DNA of 33,701 nucleotides from a virus. Position numbers and translations under genes: made by a program. Position 1 is the first letter of the stretch. Every line of letters begins with the position of its first letter. The notes beneath the pieces are model-generated. The model did not search any database, was not told the origin of the DNA, and worked only from the letters and a program-made list of their open reading frames with translations. The stretch covers positions 1-33,701 of IMG/VR virus record IMGVR_UViG_3300050343_000298. One strand, written 5' to 3'. Below are positions 24,828-31,727 of this stretch, piece after piece.

Positions 24828-25009
24828 GGTGTTTACCTCCGAAGAGATCTAGCAGTCCCGTTCCATACTGCTAGTAACATGCGTCCTTTCGGATGAACGG
24901 AAGGATATACTCTGTGGTTCTTTGTGATGTAAATACATCCGATGCTTTACCTCTATAAATACTAGCAGCAATGCTAGCAGAGATAAAGTCCACTTGAGTT
25001 CAGTCAATA
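24828..25009 (-). promoter_or_regulatory. structured leader with repeated hairpin arms and possible promoter
   Basis: This 182-base non-coding stretch separates the basic gene cassette from the DUF4278-like gene. It holds a TTGACT -35-like box (minus strand, 25007-25002) right after a stop codon, with only a weak TTATCT/TATCTC -10 15-16 bases on. It then holds hairpin CTAGCA-TTGC-TGCTAG (24977-24962), hairpin TCCTTCC/GAAAGGA (24905-24884) and hairpin CTAGCAG/CTGCTAG (24874-24849, 12-base loop). The first and third hairpins share the same arm sequence, so arms could also pair with each other. The third ends about 20 bases before the start codon, next to the GGAGGT site. A promoter, RNA processing site or translational switch are all possible. 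Confidence 0.4.
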
Positions 25010-25180
25010 TTAAGAAGCGTACTTACGTTTCTTTACAGGCTTAGCAGTCTTTGCAGATGCTACAAAGTTAGCTTTTGTAGGAGCACCAGAAGCACCAGGC
25101 TTTCTCATCTTCTCACCACTGCCAGCAGCAATGCGTTTTCTTTTAGCGTGAATGTTTGCGTAGAGTCCAGGTTTAGCCAT
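25010..25180 (-). CDS. small basic conserved cyanophage protein (MAKPGLYANI type)
   Basis: Start ATG at 25180 (MAKPGLYANIHAKRKRIAAG), overlapping the preceding stop by eight bases; an upstream start in the same frame at 25207 is less likely. Fifty-six residues, net strongly positive, with GSGEKMRKPGASGAPTKANF and a KKRKYAS tail. The block MAKPGLYANIxAKRKRIxAGSGEKMRKPG is, to my recollection, a conserved small protein of cyanophages and some other aquatic phages. No catalytic residues are visible. It may bind nucleic acid. It is the last gene of a cassette of four adjacent Lys-rich genes and lies directly upstream of the structured leader. Confidence 0.7.
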   Translation of the reverse strand: MAKPGLYANIHAKRKRIAAGSGEKMRKPGASGAPTKANFVASAKTAKPVKKRKYAS

Positions 25181-25379
25181 AACGTTTCTTGGATTTTTTC
25201 TTAGCAAGAGGTAATTGTGGACCAGCTTTTTTTAAAAAGGTATCTCTTTCATTAGGGTTAGTTGTTCCTTTACCCTTATCGTAGATCTTTTTACCTTTCA
25301 TAGCGCCTTTATGACCAGGACCAATTTCAAAAGAAGCAGAAATGGTCAGGTCTTTACGTGATTTCTTCTTCTTAGCCAC
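25173..25379 (-). CDS. small basic hypothetical protein
   Basis: Sixty-eight residues starting at a GTG at 25379 that overlaps the previous gene's stop (VAKKKKSRKDLTISASFEI). Lysine-rich at both ends (AKKKKSRKD and AKKKSKKRYG), with a middle containing GPGHKGAMKGKKIYDKGKG and NPNERDTFLKKAGPQLP. No known domain can be named. Strong positive charge and the tight overlaps on both sides point to a real gene co-translated with its neighbours. Nucleic-acid binding is a reasonable but unproven role. Confidence 0.58.
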   Translation of the reverse strand: MAKKKKSRKDLTISASFEIGPGHKGAMKGKKIYDKGKGTTNPNERDTFLKKAGPQLPLAKKKSKKRYG

Positions 25380-25608
25380 ATTTCCATTTGCGAAGAGCGA
25401 GTGCTTTGCGGGTCGGACGACCCTTGCTGTCTTTCATTGGTCCTTTTACTCCGCCCATGCGAGCACAAAAGGATCTCTTACGACCAGCAGCTTTTTTTGT
25501 TTTAGGGTTTGGTGCAGGTGGCTTAAGATCAGCACCTTCTTTGTTTTTGAAGTACTTTCTACCTTTGGCTGTCAAGCCTCCAGTAGAACTTTTGTGTTCT
25601 TTACGCAT
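25372..25608 (-). CDS. basic protein resembling DUF6321
   Basis: Seventy-eight residues with the conserved block GRKRSFCARMGGVKGPMKD and then SKGRPTRKALALRKWKC, as in DUF6321-type proteins of marine phages, preceded by a Lys/Pro-rich linker (GLTAKGRKYFKNKEGADLKP). Two Cys (in SFCARM and KWKC) and many Lys/Arg could bind metal or nucleic acid. The start at 25608 is five bases after the upstream stop; the end overlaps the next gene. Function is not known to me; the family label is from memory of the motif. Confidence 0.72.
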   Translation of the reverse strand: MRKEHKSSTGGLTAKGRKYFKNKEGADLKPPAPNPKTKKAAGRKRSFCARMGGVKGPMKDSKGRPTRKALALRKWKCG

Positions 25609-25613
25609 GAGAT

Positions 25614-25964
25614 TTAGAAGGAGTATTTTACACCAGCTTTGGTGCCATAGCTATTGACATCATCAAAGGCAGCTGACAGCTCACCATAGATAGATACATT
25701 TTCACTAGCGTTGACAGAGCCAAAGATCTTACCAGTAAGTTTGGTTTCTTGCTCACCAGCATCAGGAACGTACAAGGTAGGACCAGCTTGAAGACCCCAG
25801 CTACCTACATCACCGCTACCTTCGTAGCCAACGTGGAAGTCTGTAGCATGGCCTTGGAAGTCAGAGCCAGTAAAACCAGCATTGTTCTCAATGTTAGCAT
25901 AGGGACCTGCGATTGCAGGAGCAGCAGCAAAGAGTAGTGCGGAGGAAATAGCGATTGTTTTCAT
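25614..25964 (-). CDS. exported outer-membrane beta-barrel-like protein
   Basis: 116 residues: signal peptide MKTIAISSALLFAAAPAIA cleaved before GPYANIENN, then alternating beta-strand-like segments (ATDFHVGYEGSG, SWGLQAGPTLYVP, KLTGKIFGSVNASENVSIYG, ELSAAFDDVNSYGTKAGV) ending in KYSF. A C-terminal Phe on an amphipathic strand is the usual signal for insertion by the outer-membrane assembly machinery. This looks like a small porin-type barrel or barrel fragment placed in the host outer membrane late in infection. Similar proteins occur, as I recall, in cyanophages. The ATG overlaps the previous stop as ATGA. Superinfection exclusion or altered permeability are possible roles, both inference. 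Confidence 0.72.
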   Translation of the reverse strand: MKTIAISSALLFAAAPAIAGPYANIENNAGFTGSDFQGHATDFHVGYEGSGDVGSWGLQAGPTLYVPDAGEQETKLTGKIFGSVNASENVSIYGELSAAFDDVNSYGTKAGVKYSF

Positions 25965-26095
25965 GGTTTTGTTTTTGTTTTGGGTTTTTTGCGGATGATC
26001 GCGAGATCAGATCGTGTGATTTCTTTGTAAGGCTTGCTCACAGCAGCCAGTTTCTTTTGCTTACGAGAGTAAGCTCCGTAGTTACCTTTAGGCAC
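25961..26095 (-). CDS. 44-residue basic protein (MPKGNYG type)
   Basis: GTG start at 26095 overlaps the hli stop (TAGTG), and the TGA at 25963-25961 overlaps the next start as ATGA. Sequence pieces: PKGNYGAYSRKQKKLAAVSK then PYKEITRSDLAIIRKKPKTK. It is very basic and probably partly helical. Small proteins beginning MPKGNYG with a QKKLAAV centre are, from memory, conserved in cyanophages next to hli or capsid genes. Function unknown. The coupled start and stop on both sides support that it is translated. Confidence 0.62.
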   Translation of the reverse strand: MPKGNYGAYSRKQKKLAAVSKPYKEITRSDLAIIRKKPKTKTKP

Positions 26096-26214
26096 TACCA
26101 GATACCAGGGATTACTTGGCCAGTTAAGACATAGGCTCCTACAGCTGCAACGAAGCCTAGCATAGCCAAGCGTCCGTTGAGTATTTCAGCCTTTTCACTT
26201 TGTGTTCGATACAT
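26095..26214 (-). CDS. hli: high-light-inducible protein (Hli)
   Basis: ATG at 26214-26212 to TAG at 26097-26095 gives 39 residues. The core AEILNGRLAMLGFVAAVGAY is the chlorophyll-binding ExxNGRxAMxGF motif of the Hli/LHC family, followed by the diagnostic tail LTGQVIPGIW. Hli proteins are single-helix thylakoid proteins that bind chlorophyll and protect photosystem II, and phage copies help keep the host photosynthetic during infection. It begins eight bases after the scaffold gene stop. psbA, a frequent partner in cyanophages, is not found beside it. Confidence 0.95.
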   Translation of the reverse strand: MYRTQSEKAEILNGRLAMLGFVAAVGAYVLTGQVIPGIW

Positions 26215-26222
26215 GTTGTTGA

Positions 26223-27104
26223 TTAAACTTTAATGTTAGAGCGTTCAAGTTTACGCATCACATCCATGCGATACGCATCATCATTGTCATAGCGAGGATC
26301 ATTCATGTCACGAACAACCTCTGCCATACTACGATATGCTTGGCCAGTTGAAGACTGTTTACCAGTCACTAGCTCAGGAGTACGTCCTACTGCATCTTCA
26401 TACTGACCGACTAATGCCTTAACAGCAAAGCGGACAGCAGCTTGATTAGCAGTATTAATTACTTCATCAAATGCTAGTACATCTTCTTCAGGGAGATTCT
26501 CTGAAGCCCACTGAACTACTTCAGCGTAGCCTTGATCACCACCAGCAATATCTTTGATGTCACTAATCTCTGATTCAGACAGAACACTAGCAGCATCATC
26601 ATATCCTAGTTCATTACGAAGACCACCAAGGTAAGCATCAATGGTTTCATCAGAGAAGCCAGCTCCGTTGAGCTGGTCATACATCTCCTCAGTAATAGTA
26701 CCATCATTTTCATAGAAGTGGTCATTCATTTCCCAAGGGTCAATGTTTGCTTCAGCAAAAGCTGCTGCAAGACCATCGCCATAAGCTTCAGCTACAGCAT
26801 CTTGATTGACATAACCTTCATCATCATAGCGTTCAAAGTCTCCTTCTACTTGCTCTGTGTCTCCTTCTTCTGCTTCATATTCTCCACTATCATCATCATC
26901 ATCTTCCTCACCTCGACCCTGCATACGTTGCAGTTCAAGGTAAGCTTTCTCAAGTTCTTCAGCGTTTTTATATTTACCAGCAAGTAAGTCTTGCTGATCT
27001 TGGATCATCTTCTCGCCTACTTCAAGGCTGTCAGCCTCTTCGGCTTCCCTAGCTGCAATAGCTTCGGGATCATCAGATGGATCGTATGCAATGTTAATAG
27101 CCAT
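26223..27104 (-). CDS. capsid assembly scaffold protein (gp9-like)
   Basis: A 293-residue, highly acidic protein (MAINIAYDPSDDPEAIAARE; EEDDDDDSGEYEAEEGDTEQ) with a central alpha-helical part and a basic C-terminal end (DVMRKLERSNIKV). Acidic body plus basic capsid-binding tail is the hallmark of T7-type scaffolds, which direct procapsid assembly and leave before packaging. It lies directly after the portal and before the capsid-proximal genes, as in T7. Strong assignment from order and composition. Confidence 0.92.
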   Translation of the reverse strand: MAINIAYDPSDDPEAIAAREAEEADSLEVGEKMIQDQQDLLAGKYKNAEELEKAYLELQRMQGRGEEDDDDDSGEYEAEEGDTEQVEGDFERYDDEGYVNQDAVAEAYGDGLAAAFAEANIDPWEMNDHFYENDGTITEEMYDQLNGAGFSDETIDAYLGGLRNELGYDDAASVLSESEISDIKDIAGGDQGYAEVVQWASENLPEEDVLAFDEVINTANQAAVRFAVKALVGQYEDAVGRTPELVTGKQSSTGQAYRSMAEVVRDMNDPRYDNDDAYRMDVMRKLERSNIKV

Positions 27105-27118
27105 AGGTGCTAGTTAAA

Positions 27119-28751
27119 TTAACCAGGGGGAGGAGTAGCAGGTCCAGGTGGTTGTTGCTGTTGCTGTCCACCACCAAGGAGTCCTTGAGTAGCAGACGTG
27201 ACAGCTTCAATAGCCTGTGGGTTTTTAGATGGATCCATGAGCGGTGTGCCCATAAGTTGTCCAGTTTGATTAACGATAGAAGCCTGCATCTGTTGCTGCA
27301 TAGCTTCCTGTTTATCGGCTTGTATTTGTTCCATACCTTTGACAAGGTTAAGAATATCGATACCTTGAGCAGCAGCAAGACGCTTGATAGCTTCGTCAGG
27401 GTTGAGGTACTGAGCCAATGCTTGTGGTCCCATTGTTTGAGCAATGGTAGTAACAAATTGAATCAAAGACTCACGATCCTGACCACGGCCAAGAGCATTG
27501 ATACCTGCAACAATCGTAGGATGAACAAGACCTTTAGGTAAAGCAGGGATCTGCTTTGCTTTAGTAAGGTCCAGCATCTTACGACTTAGATAAGGAATTA
27601 GGAACTCGCTAGTCAGCAAGGAGAATAAGCCTCCAAGCTGCTGCTCTAGTTCCATCTGTGTCATCCTAACTTCTTCAGCTGTGGTTCGCTCACTCTGTCT
27701 TACATTAAGAATGAGGAATGCTTCAGAGATACGCTTCTCTAACACACCAGCCAAGTCAAAGGCAGTACGGAAGTCAGCTTGTTTCTGAACCTGAACCACA
27801 CCAATGTCATCAGGACGCCCTTGGATGATAGCACCATTACCAGCATTAGCCAAGGACTGAGGTTTAGTTGTAGAGCTAGGTGATACAGTAAAGACCACCT
27901 TAGCTGCTGCAGCAGAGCCCTCTACAAGCGCCTGCATTAGGGCTTCAAGAGAGCGTAGGTCTCCTAGGAACTCTTCAACACGAGAGCGTCCGTAGTCCTC
28001 TCCATCAACTGTTACGAAGCGGAGTGGTAGCCAAGGGCTCTTGTCTTTTGGAGCTTTACCATAGGTGTTAGGTAGGATCTTATCATCAGCTTCCTGATAC
28101 CAAGTCCAACCCTTCTTAGTTAGTTTAACACAAGTAAATACATCTACATCCTTCTCAAACTTACTACCCACACTACTGTCTACAGCACTTTGCATAGACT
28201 TAGGGGCTTCAAACTCAGCACCAAGCATCTTACGATTGACCCTTTCACGAGTTACAATCTCAGTTACATTACCGTTGCCGTCCCTCTCTACCACATAACG
28301 GTTGAGAGGATACATCTTCATACCATCCTTGTGCATGTAGAGCAAGGCATTACCAGTAACCACAAGGTGTTTGATAGCTGAAAAGATTTGAACACGATCA
28401 GTAGAAGCAGCAATGCTTTCCATAATCATGCGCTCAATCTTAGCAAAGCTTAAATCCAACTCACTCTTTGCTTCAGCAGGAATCTCAACTCCTAACTTGG
28501 AGTCATCCAGCTGTAGCTTAAAGAATGAAGTAGAAGGAGGTAGCAACCCTAACATCAGTTTAGATGATAGAGTCACTACCCCCCTTTGCTCCTACTGATT
28601 GCCAAGGAGTTTTAAACCGAGTGTAATCGGTTGTAGTCTCCTCATGCATCAGCAGGGTTGGGATTGTAAGCTTAGCACAATCAAGTGCAATGTCAAGAAA
28701 TGCAGTACGGCCACTCGTTAATTCGTGATAGCGTTGCCGTGCACTTTTCAT
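27119..28751 (-). CDS. portal / head-tail connector (gp8-like), one frameshift
   Basis: Starts MKSARQRYHELTSGRTAF at 28751 (TAATG with the previous stop). As given the first part stops after TPWQSVGAKGGSDSII at 28560. Deleting one G of the G6 run at 28579-28584 joins it to VVTLSSKLMLGLLPPSTSFF, giving one protein of about 543 residues. Family features: YTRFKTPWQSVGAKG, LPPSTSFFKLQ, KHLVVTGNALLYM, PLNRYVVERD, GRSRVEEFLGDLRSLEALMQ, SERTTAEEVRMTQMELEQQL and a Gln/Pro-rich tail. The dodecamer forms the DNA entry ring of the head. The break is most likely a sequence error. Confidence 0.94.
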
Positions 28752-28999
28752 TAGTTACCTTGTCCGATGTTCAAACCTTGACCAGGAGCAGTCTGTAAGG
28801 ATGCAGTGCCAGTACGAATACGTTCACGCTTCTTAGCAGTAGGTGTCTTGGTCTTCACCTTAGTCTCTTCTTTTTTAATAACCTCTGCCGGTGGTGTAGG
28901 CTTAGGCATAGGTGTATCAATTTTCTGAACAGGCGCTGGCGGTGGTGGTGCCTGTGGTGTAGGTGCTGATGGACGGGATCCTCCTCCTCCAAAACACAT
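28751..28999 (-). CDS. gp7.3-like small protein before the portal gene
   Basis: Best start MCFGGGGSRPSAPTPQ at 28999, five bases after the nrdB stop (TAA), giving 82 residues. A Gly-rich N-terminus, a proline-rich stretch (PTPQAPPPPAPVQ), a basic central part (KTPTAKKRERIRTG) and an end LQTAPGQGLNIGQGN. T7 gp7.3 is a small basic protein immediately upstream of gene 8 that ends in a Ser/Gly-Gly-x-INI motif, so position and C-terminal feel agree. T7 gp7.3 is a virion protein needed for adsorption. Similarity is weak outside the tail, so this is a moderately confident analogy. Confidence 0.62.
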   Translation of the reverse strand: MCFGGGGSRPSAPTPQAPPPPAPVQKIDTPMPKPTPPAEVIKKEETKVKTKTPTAKKRERIRTGTASLQTAPGQGLNIGQGN

Positions 29000-29003
29000 A
29001 GTC

Positions 29004-29801
29004 TTAATCCTCAATGAATTTTTCTTTTAAGTATCTGATGACAGAAACCTGACCAGCTCTATAACAAATCTCTTTATCAGAGAGCAGGTAGTCAGGATAT
29101 TTGTCTGGGAATAACTGATGTTCAAAGAACGCTGGCATCCGAGCTGATCGTGTGTCAGAAAGTTCAGGTGCTTTGCCTTGATACATTAACGATCACTAGA
29201 ATCTAGCCAAAATTTTTTATCTAAATTTTATCGGTAGTATTAATACCTAGTGGTTGCATTACCCAATTAATAGTTGCCTTCCTCAGTTTATCAAGAGAAG
29301 GAGAGGCACTAAGGCCCAGCTCCTTGCAGACAATTGAGTTGGCACGCAACGTGGATTTGTTCATCTCTGCTAATGTCGGCCGACTTACTGTTCGCATTCC
29401 AGCGTCACCATGAGCGCGAAGGAAGGGTAAAAGAACGAAGAAAATTGCACGCTCGGCAACCATCGCTTTGAGGATCGTGTGATCAGGATGCGAAGTCCAA
29501 GCTTCTCGGAGCCAACGCTTCCTCTCAGCTTTCTCATCAACGCCGTAAGCATTGGCGATGTAAGACAAAGCCAAGTCGTGGTTTTCTTCGTCTTTGACGT
29601 TGGATAGGAGTAACTCCCGTGCCAAGTCTGGAACGTCATTGGCCAATGCATCAGTAATAAAATCTCCCACAGGTAGTTCCATATGTCGCATTGCAAGGAC
29701 TCACGGAATAGGTCTCCTTGTTCCTTGTTTGCTGTACCAGCTGTTGTCTGTACTGGTGTCCATTTTCTTTTTCTTGATAGTAGTTTTTGATAAGGGTTCA
29801 T
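29004..29801 (-). CDS. nrdB: ribonucleotide reductase beta subunit (NrdB), frameshifted
   Basis: ATG at 29801 overlaps the repaired nrdA stop as ATGA; end at TAA 29006-29004. The sequence NPYQKLLSRKRKWTP, DLFRESL, then ELPVGDFITDALANDVPDLA, the first ExxH in VKDEENHDLAL, AERAIFFVLLPFLRAHGDAG and a C-terminal KAPELSDTRSARMPAFFE outline a ferritin-like R2 of about 265 residues. The second metal motif ADISRDEQIHV lies near 29375-29345 in a different frame, hidden by two compensating indels; further breaks occur near 29690, 29218 and 29174. At the position four residues after the first metal-binding His, where class Ia enzymes have the radical Tyr, this protein has Leu. That suggests a Tyr-free cofactor. 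It supplies the radical to NrdA. Confidence 0.82.
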
Positions 29802-31176
29802 TCTTGACAATCACATTGAGGTTCTAAGAACTGTTGTTAAACAGGTCAGCAAGATAGTCATCAACGTCTTGCTTCATCTAGTGCAGCATAAGCATCTGTT
29901 TTATCTTGTGTATCTCCCATTACTTGGAGTGAGTAATATAGGGAGGTCTGCGGGGACCGTAGCCACTCTTTGACAAATTCATTGTCATAGGTAACTTATC
30001 ACTCCAAGAGTTGATGAATAGCCGTGAAGAAGCCCTGTAGATTGATACATAGTCATGTCATGATGCCATCGGCAACTCGTTTATAATTTTCCCAACCTAC
30101 TTTGATGCAATTTCTACATCACCGTAGTTGTAAGTTTGTACTCCGAAAGTACCTGAGTCGCGATCGACTGTCTGCGAGATAGGTGGAGCGATTTCTGGTG
30201 TGCAAGTATAGCCATCCAAATCCACGCTTCGATAACTGCAAGAGGCGGTTGGAGCGATAGCAAAGGCTCGAACCATATTATTAGCCCGAGCGATTGAGGC
30301 TGCTTGTTCAATTCCTGAAGCAATTTGAGAGACAAGTTCATAAGATGCAGAGCGGATAATTTCACCAGAGTTGTATTGTTCTAATGCCCTACCAAATTGT
30401 TCGTATGTTACTCCGTACCTCCGAAGGAGATTAGCGAGTCCCAGTACTCCGAGACCGACTTGTCTATCAACTTCTGAAGGTAAGTACTCCCCTGTTTCTC
30501 CAACACCAGTTTTAGAATGGAGACTGCACAATTCGGACATACCTTCAACGTAAGCTCGTGGAATGTCATCGAACTCACAGGCACCGAGGTTAATATGTTG
30601 GAGCAGACAGGTTCCTCTTGAAGGTAGATACACTTCGAGGCAGACATTCCCGAAAATTCTTTGTCCATTGTCGTCATACCTTACTTTGTTGAGCCAGATG
30701 TCGCCTGATTTGATTCCGTGTAGTAGATCGTCTTTAAACGTACAACTCTCCCACCAGGTCTCGGTGACATTGATGCATCTCTTGACCCAGGGGAGTTCGG
30801 ATCTAGGAGTATTGATAAACTCCCTAGCATCGCTATGGCATAAATCCAGATGCAGGACAATCGCACCGTTCTTATAAATCCCGCCCCGTCGTAATATTTC
30901 ATTTAAGTGCTGAATAAATTTTACCAAAAGAAACGGGACCAGATGCAACTACACCTGACTCCCTGACATAACCCTTAGGGTCAAGTTTAGATAGGTGGAT
31001 AGCACAACCTGCTCCATACCTAAGGGCATGACTAGCAAACCTCCAGCTGGCTTCGATACCATTAGGACCTTCCATTTCATTTTCAACTACAAACACGTAC
31101 AGCTGACAGGTAGACGTCCTGTAGGATCATCCATCCAAGATTGAACCCGTCCAGTGCGGGAGATTAAATTAGTCAT
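29798..31176 (-). CDS. nrdA: ribonucleotide reductase alpha subunit (NrdA, short cyanophage type), frameshifted
   Basis: Makes dNTP precursors from ribonucleotides. The start MTNLISRTGRVQSWMDDPTG is at 31176, one base after the upstream stop. Key residues: first redox Cys in PVSCT, KDPKG-like KLDPKGYVRESGVVASGPVS, NEILRRGG, the N-x-C-x-E radical motif in GNVCLEVYLPSRGTC, LGAC (second redox Cys), and SYRSVDLDGYTCTPEIAPPI. The C-terminus is rebuilt from other frames: VGWENYKRVADGIMT, YSFNSWSD, EWLRSPQTSLYYSLQV and a final QCDCQE, whose Cys pair is the expected re-reducing tail. Frame breaks occur near 31096, 30902 (one extra A), 30100, 30055 (ATGAC repeated), 30020, 29990, 29870 and 29825. The repaired length, about 452, matches short cyanophage NrdA, once called class II. 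Confidence 0.88.
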
Positions 31177-31177
31177 T

Positions 31178-31720
31178 TTAAATTAAGTCGTTGAATACTG
31201 CTTTCTTAAAGTTTGGTCCCTTTAGAACCTTCCCATCACCTCTGTAGATAGGCTTACCGTCTTCTCCTAGCTTTGACATGTTCGCTCGGTGAACACGTCT
31301 CATAGCCTCGTCTAGGTCCCAATCCTGGGATGCTGCATACTGAAAGCATACATAGACAAGATCAGCTAGTTCATTTAGTTGGTTCTCTTCTGGTTCGTGG
31401 TGATATGCTTCGTGGAATTCACTCCACTCTTCATCGATCAAACATTTCTGGGTCTGTCGTCCACTCTTCCCAGTCGCAGCAAATTGTAGGCTGTTCGGAA
31501 TTCCTCCGCTTGGTCCAGTAAGCTCTGATTCATATATTGTTTGTTCAAGTTCATGTTGTAGGTAGTGGATTGCTTTGGTTAAGTCTTTTATTTTGTCGCC
31601 TTTGAATTCACATCGGCAGATGTATTTGACTGCATTAGCTTGAAAGAAACTTAGGTTCTGTTCAACTATGAAGTCTCCTACTTTCCAGTTGTTTCCGTAG
31701 TGTTCGGGTGAGAAGGCCAT
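31178..31720 (-). CDS. DUF3310 domain fused to MazG-like NTP pyrophosphohydrolase
   Basis: An intact 180-residue protein with two parts. Residues 1-60 (HYGNNWKVGDFIVEQNLSFF, NAVKYICRCEFKGDK, DLTKAIHYLQHELE) match DUF3310, a small helical domain common in phages. Residues 85-160 match the MazG/PRA-PH all-alpha pyrophosphohydrolase fold: CLIDEEWSEFHEAY and NELADLVYVCFQYA provide the EExxE and ExxD metal ligands, followed by DLDEAMRRVHRANMSKL. Such enzymes remove pyrophosphate from NTPs, or may lower ppGpp, changing host nucleotide pools. It stands just before nrdAB, so a nucleotide role fits. The N-terminus overlaps the possible extension of the NblA-like gene. Confidence 0.85.
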   Translation of the reverse strand: MAFSPEHYGNNWKVGDFIVEQNLSFFQANAVKYICRCEFKGDKIKDLTKAIHYLQHELEQTIYESELTGPSGGIPNSLQFAATGKSGRQTQKCLIDEEWSEFHEAYHHEPEENQLNELADLVYVCFQYAASQDWDLDEAMRRVHRANMSKLGEDGKPIYRGDGKVLKGPNFKKAVFNDLI

Positions 31721-31727
31721 TGTTTTA

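Noticed and set aside
28579-28584. Programmed ribosomal frameshift at G6 in the portal gene
   Set aside because: The upstream product would be a meaningless 63-residue fragment, and the same kind of homopolymer break occurs in many neighbouring genes, so a sequence error is more likely.
29811-30096. Apparent 290-base gene-free gap after the nrdA fragment
   Set aside because: All three minus frames carry pieces of the NrdA C-terminus (VGWENYKRVADGIMT, SPQTSLYYSLQV, LADLFNNSS, QCDCQE), so it is coding sequence with indels, not intergenic DNA.
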